From positions 1,116,001 to 1,180,000 of the forward strand of contig JBAIAC010000018.1 of the NCBI GenBank assembly GCA_037349315.1: a stretch of 64,000 bases of DNA. Reading direction: 5' to 3'. The stretch comes from Chelydra serpentina. Its lineage: Eukaryota > Chordata > Testudines > Chelydridae. The notes beneath the pieces are model-generated. The model searched no databases. It worked only from the letters and a program-made list of their open reading frames with translations, and was not told the DNA's origin. The position numbers were made by a program, and so were the translations under genes. Shown here in pieces: positions 55,340 through 64,000 of the stretch (its first letter is position 1; every line of letters starts with the position of its first letter).

Positions 55340-56260
55340 TTTAGCCATGCTTAGGGCAAGAGCTACACCTTCCATGTCCCTTACCAAGTTTAAATGTCCC
55401 CTTCTTACTTTAAAACCCTTGCACAGTTCCCCCCTCCCTTGTGTCTCAGGTCTCATTTCTTATGTCACAGCTCTCATACTGACTCTGCCAATGATGCCAA
55501 TGACACCCCCAGAACATTTGTGTCCTTCACCCACAGCTGACTCCAAATCTTCCTAAATGCCATCTCTAATTTTGGAATAATCCTCTAATCTCAGTGCCAC
55601 CAGGCCACCAACTTCTCACTCAAATTGTTCCTGTTGATGCATTGGTACTGCTAAGCCCATAAACACCAGGCTGCATCAGGCAATTGCCTTTACCATACAC
55701 ATGGGCGACGGGTATAATAGACCAAGGGACACTAAACCTCCCCTAATCCACACTCTGCCCTCTCCCTGTAAACCAGCAGGGCTCAGCTCCATCCGAAGGC
55801 CAGCAGCTTGCTGGGGCCGGTGGCTGAGGGGCCAGGCCAATGGCCTGGTGCTGGGACGAGCAGGCAGCCCGGTGCTGGTGCTGGACAGTGGCCCAGGGCC
55901 GGAGTCAGCGCTGGGGCTGGCTGGGGGCCTTGGGGCTCTGGTGGATGAGAAGGGGCAGTAGGGGTGGGGTCTTGGGCGGAAGGGGTGGGGCCACGTGAGT
56001 AGCCTCCCTGAAGAGGGTGCTCACGCACCACCCATGACCATCCAACATTTTACATTAAGATGGACAAAAAACAGTCTTAGTTCACACTTTTCTCTTGGTC
56101 TCCCAATGCTTCTGTTATCAGCATTTATTTTTTAGATTGCAATCTTCTGGGGACAGGTTTTGTCCTCATTTGTGTCTTGTGGTCAGCCACGATTGTCTTT
56201 GGTGCTTAGTGCAATGTGTGCAGTAGCACAGCTTTAATTATGAAACCATTTTATGTTTGT
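55340..56260 (+). repeat. L2-type LINE 3' region, split by a hAT element
   Basis: 55370-55640 has the decayed style of an L2 3' coding end ('cttaccaagtttaaatgtcc', 'aaaacccttgcacagttccc'). 56130-56240 carries the conserved 3' end text ('tagattgcaatcttctgggg', 'acaggttttgtcctcatttg', 'ggtgcttagtgcaatg'). The two parts are separated by a 337-bp hAT insertion and may be one old copy. Confidence 0.5.
55700..56036. mobile_element. hAT-type GC-rich non-autonomous element, 8-bp TSD
   Basis: A 337-bp element starting CATGGGCGACGGG and ending GCACCACCCATG (inverse CATGGGTGGTGC). TSD ACCATACA (55692-55699) against ACCATCCA (56037-56044), 7 of 8. The interior is GC-rich with no transposase. The frames on both strands through it (55701-55961, 55783-56031) are composition artefacts. 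Confidence 0.8.
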
Positions 56261-58237
56261 AGGGTTAGGTGCTACTGCACAATTATGCAGCCACGCCATC
56301 ATTTGAAAGCTATTAATAAGGAGCTATGAGGAGGAAAATAGGGACACATTTTACATCCACTGAAATGTATTATGCTAGGAGGACATTTAAACAGAGTGAA
56401 AAATATTTTTTAAACATAGAAATAATGTTTCCTAAAAAAGTAGTAATTGGCAAAGGTCAGGGCATAGTGAGTGAGGCATTCTGGAACTTTCTCTGGTCGT
56501 GGGCTTTTGACTCCTTCTGAAGTTTGTTATATCAATTTAAAGACTCTGCAGCTCACTACAAAACATCAACACTTATCTATAGCAACCATTAGAATTAGGC
56601 ATATATTTGATGAATAATTTATCTGATATATTTTGTGATCTTTTTCAATTGAATTTCTTCACTATTTACCTAGGTATTTTTAAATCTCATGGAATCCCAC
56701 CAAAAAAAAAAAAGAAGAAGAAGAAAAACAGTAAGACACAAATAATTATGTTAAGAATCAGCTACATAAATTAAAGTATGATGCCCCAGTTCTGTACCTA
56801 TGTAGAGTTCATTGGAAGAATGGGGCTTAAGAGGTTAATATTGGAGAAAAAGATAGTTTGAGAGAAAAAACAAAGCCGGCTAAGGTAATGTAGAAAAAGT
56901 AAAAGTGTGATTTAATCAAAGGTGTGTGTGGGGGGGTGTAAGTCGCTTTCTTGGAGTATAAAATTACTCACATAGAAAACAGCTGAGAGAAATATTATAA
57001 TAGTGAAACAGAAGCAAAAAAAACATATTAGCACTACCTTGTAAAAGGGACAGGAAGAATATTTGAGAGAATGGCATACAGGATGGATCTTATGCTGCCA
57101 TTCCATATTACACATGATACTTTCCCTACTAGAAATGGTAAATCTCCCACTGTTGATGAAATAATAGTAGATATGCTTGAAATGACTAGAGAAAGTAAGG
57201 TGTTTATATAGGCAGTATGCTGCATGAAGTGTGGAAAGTTCAGTGCTGTTATGGATTATGTAAATAAAAGCACAGCTATATGAGAGAAGTCATTGTAAAA
57301 GGGTATTGGTTTTATCCGAAGAGAAGGAAGTGTGGAACTTAGTTCTAGTTTATCTACTAAGTATGGATCCTTAGGAGTGATGGAATTCAACTGGGGAGAA
57401 TGTGCTTTCATCAGCCAAGGTCCAAATACATCTTTGCACCCTTAAATAGTTAAATTCTTGCTTTTGAATTTTCAAATAACTTCCCAAGGGTTTAACAGCT
57501 TCTGTCAACATCACAGGGAGCCTGGTCCTTGGGAAGCTAAAACCTCTTGCACAGATTTAAAAGGTAATAGCGGAGTAACCATTATACACTATTGATATGG
57601 GACTGTGCACCTCATAGACCAATTTCCTTTTTCAACAGACTAGTTTCACTTAAATTAAGTACCATGCTGAATAATGAACTGAATTGGCATTACAGAAGTC
57701 TGCTATATGACAAGTCATTCTTTTGTTGAACAAACATGCAATTTGGGGTGTTCCACAGATAACTTTTATTGGATTCAAGTTCAAGCACTGTAACATTGAC
57801 AACCTGTGATACAGCTGGCTTCAGAGAGAACCAGATTAAGGGTAAAATACTGAAAGTTATGTGTCTAGTGGAATGGAGGAGCAAAACCATGTTGGTGTTA
57901 AACTGAATTTCATGGACTTGTAGCTCTTTTGATGTAAGCGTACAGCATCAGTTATTCATCTGCATTCTTTCTAGGGTACTGATCTAGTGGTGCCAAGCAG
58001 CCAGAAAGCCAGTGGATCTCTCTGGCTAGTAGTTCCATTGGTGTTGGGAATTGGAGTTGTAGAGCTTGCATAACCCATTCCTGTCCACTTCCCTAGCAGC
58101 CCTTGTTTAGGGACTTTCTTGGCGGGGAGCAGGCATGACTAGTACAACAGTCTTGCAGTCCCCGGCTGATATAAGGCCTCATGGAGGCTGTAGCCGGTTG
58201 GGCATAGTGTACAACAGCTCAGGGACTGCTTTAAGCT
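56261..58237. other. No gene seen
   Basis: AT-rich, with an A-run plus (GAA)n at 56701-56728. No gene. Confidence 0.45.
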
Positions 58238-58600
58238 ACAGAATCATAGAAATAAAGGTTTGGAAGGTCATCACGTCAAGCCCTGTGTGGTAGGCAAGAC
58301 CCAGTAAACCTAGACCATCCCTGAATGATGTTTGTCTAACTTGTTTTCAAAAACCTCCGATGATGGGGATTCCACAACCTCCCTTGGAAGCCTACTCCAG
58401 AGTTTAACACCTTTATCATTAGAAAGCTTTTCCTAATATCTTACCTAAATTTCCCTGGCTGCTGATTAAGCCCATTACTACTTATCCTATCCTCAGTGGA
58501 CATGGAGAACAATTATTGGGGATGACCTATCCACTGCCATGTATTAAGATCGGGGTGCCACAAACAGTTCCTTTTGCAATTCTTCCTCCTCTGAGGATTG
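58238..58600 (-). repeat. CR1 3' end fragment, minus strand
   Basis: Starts 'agaatcatagaaataaaggt' (inverse of a CR1 tail) and continues 'ttggaaggtcatcacgtcaa', 'gattccacaacctcccttgg', 'cctactccagagtttaacac', matching the CR1 3' untranslated and last coding part. 5'-truncated. Confidence 0.78.
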
Positions 58601-59604
58601 AACTCTTGAAGCTTATGCTCTAATGCAGAGGGAGAGAAGATTTAAAGAGAATTTGATACTTTCCCCAGGGTATTTGTTAACCTATTCTTGTTTTAATGAA
58701 AGCTACGAGGGCAACCCTTCAAATGCAGGTAAGAGCATGAATGGTAAAATGTACTGAATAGGACAAAATGCAAATGTGTGTCATTGCAGATACAATTTAC
58801 CTGGGGTTTGCCAGGTGACAAATTAAATTTGACCTACAGTATTTAAACAAGTCAGTTGCTCAATTTTTAGAAGTGCTGAATACCCACAACTCTCCCTGAA
58901 CTCTGTGGGAACCAGGCATTCTCAGCATCCTTGGTATTCAGGACAAAGATCTTAACAAATCTTTCTTGGACAGCGGTAAATTATAGCAGCACAGTGTCTA
59001 TACCCTCCTTCCTCATCATCGCAGTATCTCTAGCTATTCAAGTACCAGTAAGGTGACTCTCTCTAACTATTGCTATTTATATTTCTGCATCTTGCCCAGA
59101 AATAAGAATTTAGTTTCACAAACTGCGATACAGACTTCATAATATGAATAAATCATGGGCACACTTAATATCTGACCAAGCTTTTTGATTGAAAGGGCTT
59201 ATAGGTTAACAGGTGGATTTCATTTTCCTCTTTAATATTTGCCCTGGTCTCTATTTCAGTGAAACAGAATGGAACAAAATTGAATAGGTTTAACCATTTC
59301 AGGTATTGTATTTTTTTTCTAGTGTGCACACATAGGATTGGTGAATATTTATTAAGTCTTAATACATTGTGATGCAATTTCTAAATGAAGCACAATTTCC
59401 TTTTTGATCAGAAACCTATCGGCTAATCTGTTTATGCTTCCAGTTAATTGATTTATTTTCAAATATTTGGGGTTTTTTTAAGTAAAAAAACATTATACAT
59501 AATATTTCCCTTCTATTGAATTTGGCATGTATGAGCCAAGGTCACTAGCTTGAGCCATCTGATAATCTACATTTCTGATAGTAGATTAAAGATATTAAAT
59601 AATA
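58601..59604. other. No gene seen
   Basis: AT-rich, featureless. Confidence 0.4.
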
Positions 59605-59725
59605 CATAGATTCACATATTTTTAAGGCCAGAAGAGACCATTATATCATGTATTCTGACCTCTTGCATAACATAGACCATAGATTTTTCATCCAGTTGCT
59701 CCTGAATTCAACCCATTAATCCATT
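59605..59725 (-). repeat. Short CR1-like 3' end fragment
   Basis: 'agattcacatatttttaagg', 'ccagaagagaccattatatc' and 'ctgacctcttgcataacata' follow the order of a CR1-family 3' end in inverse orientation. Diverged and short. Confidence 0.6.
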
Positions 59726-60649
59726 GTATATCTGTAACTACATTATATCAAATCATTTTACATACTGAGGCACATAAACAGTTTGCTTCACCCACCACTG
59801 ACAACTGGCCATCTCTGAGGTAAAACACAAGAACTGCTGAACACACAGCCACACTACACAGTTGGGAAGTTAAGTAACATACTAGGATCTGGACAAAATG
59901 CAGGGGGAATTTAGGTAAGTGGAATATAATATAGGATCTGAGTTGTAATTTGGATAGGGTTAGCATGTAGGGTAAAATTTTCAAAACACTCCTAAATCTC
60001 AATTTCAGACGTGATTCAGGGTTTTAGGAGAAATTGGCTTTCAATAAGCGTGAGTCTTCTAAGTGTGTAAATGAAAATGGGACTTCGGTCACTGGTCTCA
60101 CACACACAAACACTTTAGAAAATGTTATCCCTGGTTGTTGTTTTTTTAGGATGTGTCTCCTGGGAATCTTTAAAGATCATAAATGGACAGAACCAGTGTT
60201 TTATATACAATTTGCCAGAATGTATCTCCAGAGGAGCAGTGCCTCTCAATACTATGCCCTGGATAACCAAATCCCATAGAAAAGTCCATGGAAGGGAGAG
60301 GCTGGGGCAAGAAATCTCTGTTGAGATCCCCTCTGGAGTTTCTTGCTATCCTCTGGGACAAGGTTTCCGCTCCTCCACTCTCTCTAACACACAAACACAT
60401 AGAGGGAAAAGTTGGTGAGATCTGCCCCCAAACAGGATGGATTCTCACAAAGGCAAGGATCATATACACAGAGGTCCTGTGCCACAACACCAACTGTAGC
60501 CCATGGGGCCCACTCTCAAAATTCCTGTCAGTGATTGTCCCAGCAAACTCCAGGGGGGACAGATATGGGAATTTTCTGCAATATCTTTGGGAGATCTTGC
60601 CATCTTAAGATAATGTATCGGGGGCCAGGGACTGTATGTCATTGCATGG
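59726..60649. other. No gene seen
   Basis: Overlapping frames on both strands at 60034-60608 (up to 107 aa) lack domains; the region may be an unplaced old retroelement piece. Confidence 0.35.
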
Positions 60650-61306
60650 GGTAGGGTGACAAATGCCCTCGATAACTCAGAACACTGGGGGCTAATTAGG
60701 CAAATTAGATTGTAACACCTCCATAGATTGTAACACCACCTGGAAAGGCTCGCATATACCGGTTCAAACTGGAGTCTCTAGAGACCAACAGACAAAGAAA
60801 GTTATTTTGTTTAAATAGCCTGAGTTTAAACTGGCTCAGGGCCTTATTTCTGATCCAGCAAGCAGACAGAATCGTCCATGCAAGTGGGGCCGAAATACTT
60901 CCTGGGAGAGGTTGGAAGGGCTGTCACCCATTGAATCCCCATGGGTGAATTCTAGTAAGCTTTTGGCATGTGTAAAGGAACCTTTCTTGTTTTAATATGT
61001 TTTCTCTGTAATGCTTTCATCTTAAGAGTAGATATGTTTGCTTAGGAAAAGCTGTGTGGTATCTTGTAACTAAGGGCAATTACGCTGTTTAGAGCCTCTG
61101 AGGAGAAAGCAAAGCAGGCCTACTTAGGCAGTCTGACTTGCTGGGGAATTCACAGTTTAGGCAGGGAACTGTGCACCCTGGAAAACCACATATTGAGAGA
61201 GAGAGAGAGAGAGATGTGATGGTTGAGGAACCAAGAGCCTAAGGGGTGGGTGTCTTTGCTGAACCATGGAGGGTGAATATAGGTGCAGTTGCCTTGAACT
61301 GTGACG
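60650..61306 (+). mobile_element. Solo LTR (family A), degraded
   Basis: Aligns with the LTRs at 47646 and 49048 in its 3' half: 'tctctgtaatgctttcatct', 'gagaaagcaaagcaggccta', 'ttaggcagtctgacttgctg', 'gcagttgccttgaactgtga'. Where the others have AATAAA this copy reads AGTAGA (about 61027), so the polyadenylation signal is lost. A (GA)n run at 61195-61213 matches the one in the 47646 copy. The left boundary is uncertain. Confidence 0.65.
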
Positions 61307-63213
61307 GGGGAAAGGGGTCTCCATGGAAAAGAAAATGGAGCCTGGGTTGTTCCTTTGGATTTATTTTTGGGCTAAGCTCTGCAGGCCTGGGAGGGGCAAT
61401 CTCTGTCACCCTAGCCCCACACAGGCCTTCCCTCAGCCTATCCAGTCTCCATTCTTTTTCACAGCACTGAACACCCTTCACTGAGTCTGGAGGGGAAATG
61501 GGAGTGCTGCGATGGGCGAAGGGTCTCTTCTGACTGTGCATGTGAGGATCGGCGCCCATATTTCAGCATTAATGAAATAGTGACTCATATGGAAGAGTCC
61601 ACCGAATAAATTTTCAGCATCAATTTCTGCAACACATAGACTGTATGCTTTTGAGATCTGAGCCCATGAAAGGGTGGTTCATTGCTCAGAATATTATTTA
61701 TGAAAATATATGGTTTTCTGATGTCCATTTAGTTTCATTTCTGTTCGGAAGATAGATTATACAACTTCACAAAATATAAATGTTACTATGATTAATAAAT
61801 GTATTGAGTTTTGCTCCAGCAAACTTTGCTGTATGAATTATATGATCAGATCAATACAAACACTCTAAACTATTGCATAGAACTTTTAACATCTCAGGCA
61901 TAAACTATGGATATAAATGAAGACAAAAACAAGAAAAGGACATGGCTCTTTCAAGGGATACCAGGGGGCAATGGGGCTCAGTTTCAGAAATTATCAAAGC
62001 ATCTTAATGTGCTAAGCCTTTATGTCCAGGTGTTGAGGTTCTCAGTTGTTCTCAACATAATGTTTGTTGAAGTGTCAGATTGTGTTGCAAAAAAGGAATG
62101 TTTGGAGCCTGTGGGTGAATCTGTCTCCCTTTAATGCAGTCCCTTGTGCTGAGTGTTTGATAATGGCAGCCCTGTCTCAGTTTCCCTTTTGGTATACTTT
62201 CAGAAGTGTTGCATATAGCTCTTGGCCTCTCTGTACCATTCCAGCCCTCCAGCTGGGTCATTTATGCTTCTCCCCTTTCATGGTAAGAAGGTGGTCTCGC
62301 TGCAAGGTTCTAAGGGCCCTGTGATAGGCCTCTAACCACTAACCCCCGTGGCCTGATATCTCTCTCTCCCTTCTCCATCAGGGAGGGAACAAAAGGAAGT
62401 CGAAACAGGGCAAAAATAAAGTCTAGTAGCCGTACGTTGTGATCACAAGCCTGAATCTGGGGCTTCAGCAGTCTGTCCCCCTTCAGAATAGGGGGACTGG
62501 TTTCTCCTCTGGGTCCCAGCCCAGGGGTCCTTTGTTAGGCTATCAAGGACTGTGAATTTAAGTTTCCTGCTGCCCTCCTGGGCTGCTTCCTACCAAAGGC
62601 CTTTGCAGGCATCTCTGTATGAAAATCTTCCCTGGATCCCTCTGCCAGGAAGTTAGTCTCTCTGGGTCTCTCTGGGTAGCTTTTCCCCCTCCAGTGTTGT
62701 GGAGCTCCTCCACAATGGCTATTGGAGAGCCTGAGAGCCAGCCAACTCTGTCTGGGTTATCCCAGCTGTTGCTAACCAGCCATTCAGCTGCAGCAATGAT
62801 GGTTCTCTTCATTAACCTTTTAGTGTCTCCTGCCATGTGGGGTCCATATAGCCCTCCACAGATTCCAAGGAGATCACAGGCGTGTTACTGCCAATCTGCC
62901 TTTACTAGTGCTACTGTATCTCTCCAATCTCACCTCCTTGTCTTCTTCTGTTCCCTGGCTCCATCCTCTCTCTATCTCATTATTTCCTCTCCTTTTCCAT
63001 CACACTACCTCTTATGCTTGTCTCTTCCTCCACTCAGTCTTACTTTATGCAGTGCCCTTCTACCTATCTTATTTTCTTTTCATGCCCAACAATACACCCT
63101 AATTTTTTTACCAAAAGCCATATGGCTATAAATAGATATATTTATAAACCCACATGGAACAACAGTATATAAACCCTATCAGAGAAATCTCTAAGTAACA
63201 CATGCTTCACTTA
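61307..63213. other. No gene; possible old LTR-type text at 62200-62900
   Basis: 62200-62900 is richer in GC, with a 'ctctgggtcccagcccaggg' run that also occurs at 10459-10478, hinting at a shared decayed LTR-type repeat in minus orientation. Frames here (up to 170 aa, 62619-63131) are pyrimidine-rich and show no domain. Confidence 0.35.
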
Positions 63214-63459
63214 GCCCTGGTCTACACTAAGGGGGGATCAACCTAATATATGCAACTTCAGCTACAAGAATAGCGTAGCTGAAGTCGACGTATCTTAGGT
63301 CAACTTACCTCGCATCCTTAACTCTCACCGCGGTGGAGTACAGGAGTCGACGGCAGAGCGATCGGGGATCGATTTATTGCGTCTACACTAGATGCGATAA
63401 ATCGATCCCCGATAGATTGATCACTACCTACCGATCTGGTGGGTAGTGTAGACATACCC
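63214..63459. mobile_element. Harbinger-type MITE, copy 3
   Basis: A 246-bp element flanked by TTA (63211-63213, 63460-63462). Left end GCCCTGGTCTACACTA; inverse of right end GGGTATGTCTACACTA, identical in its 16 bases to the left end of the autonomous element at 31313. It contains the ACTTCAGCTACAAGAATAGC palindrome shared with copies 1 and 2 and a second long palindrome around GATCGGGGATCGATTTATTG with its inverse. Confidence 0.88.
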
Positions 63460-63462
63460 TTA

Positions 63463-63700
63463 ATTGGCTTGTATAAGATTGCATATTAGCTGCTGTTATA
63501 AGGATGAATATAAAAGTGGCTTATTTCATATGTTTGCGGGCTTTACTATATGAAACATATATAAAAAAGTGGCATGCTGACTAAGTATAGGAAATGTATG
63601 TCCTCTCCATGTGGGGCCACCAAGTACATAACAAAATGAAGTAATCAAATGATCATATATATTTAGTAACCCTTAATTTCTCTAGCCTCGATTTGTTATC
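63463..63700. other. No gene seen
   Basis: AT-rich spacer. Confidence 0.4.
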
Positions 63701-63830
63701 ACTCAGTGTTATGTCTGCACTGAGATTCTAATCTCCTTGGGTCAAGGTTTGTGCCATTTATTTATCTGTACAGCTCCATGCATACTTATTTGAGGGTCAG
63801 CTGTGCTTAAAAATACAATAATTTCACCTA
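63701..63830 (+). repeat. L2-type LINE 3' end fragment
   Basis: 'gagattctaatctccttggg', 'tcaaggtttgtgccatttat' and 'ctgtacagctccatgcatac' follow the conserved L2/MIR-type 3' tail. Short and old. Confidence 0.55.
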
Positions 63831-64000
63831 CGCTCCCACATAGGTTCAAATGGATATTGTTACGCTGCCTGTTGCCTGTCACCTCTATGAAGTATTGTCC
63901 TGCCAGTAGTCATTGATTTTTGTGAATCATTGGGAGCTTATGGAGAGTAGTGATTTGGGGAATGTCAAGACACCAATCACATGGTGTTACAGAGTGGTTT
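63831..64000. other. Window end, nothing recognised
   Basis: No feature seen. Confidence 0.4.

Noticed and set aside
55701..55961. 86-aa frame rich in Gly/Leu/Ala
   Set aside because: Lies within the GC-rich hAT element at 55700-56036.
62619..63131. 170-aa plus-strand frame with hydrophobic, Ser/Pro/Leu-rich C-terminus
   Set aside because: Its sequence follows a pyrimidine-rich tract; no recognisable family. Treated as a composition artefact over a possible old repeat.
1..64000. Prokaryotic features: operons, CRISPR arrays, phage, attachment sites
   Set aside because: Sequence is vertebrate nuclear repeat-rich DNA; no repeat-spacer array or ribosome-binding-site spaced ORFs are seen.

Overview
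This window looks like vertebrate nuclear DNA, most likely from a turtle (cryptodire-like sauropsid). It is AT-rich, has no operon-like gene packing, and holds CR1 LINEs, a tRNA-headed SINE of the cryptodiran type, MIR/L2 relics, solo LTRs with TATA and AATAAA signals, hAT insertions with 8-bp target-site duplications (TSDs) and Harbinger-type elements with 3-bp TSDs. I found no convincing host exon, tRNA, rRNA or CRISPR. It is probably intergenic or intronic, and almost everything that can be named is a mobile element. The species assignment rests on recognising repeat types, not on a database search.

Layout. 0-19 kb: mostly unique AT-rich DNA with a MITE (798-1053), two Harbinger-type MITEs (1706-1992, 8063-8358), a MIR, a hAT relic with long inverted arms (4111-5253), a possible decayed LTR element (10230-10990) and old palindromic repeats. 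19.9-24 kb: a nearly full-structure minus-strand CR1 with ORF1 and ORF2 remains, split by a 121-bp insertion. 25.7-28.6 kb: a solo LTR and a hAT nested inside a hAT. 31.3-36.7 kb: a complete 5.4-kb PIF/Harbinger transposon with a DDE transposase on the plus strand, a two-exon Myb/SANT-like partner on the minus strand, and a 77-bp minisatellite in the partner's apparent intron. 39.8-41.2 kb: a second CR1 with a hAT inside. 47-52.2 kb: a dense cluster of LTRs, including an LTR inside an LTR inside a MIR-like repeat, then a decayed LINE C-terminal ORF and a Cry-like SINE. 55-64 kb: an L2 copy split by a hAT, short CR1 ends, another LTR and a fourth Harbinger-type MITE.

How parts work together. 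In Harbinger elements the transposase and the Myb-like protein act jointly: the Myb protein binds DNA and helps bring the transposase to the ends. Both genes sit here convergently between matching ends flanked by TAA. Short MITEs elsewhere in the window carry the same GTCTACACTA-type ends, so this element or relatives could have mobilised them. Both genes are broken here, by one frameshift and two stop codons, so this copy is probably not autonomous today, but the small number of breaks suggests it is one of the younger insertions.
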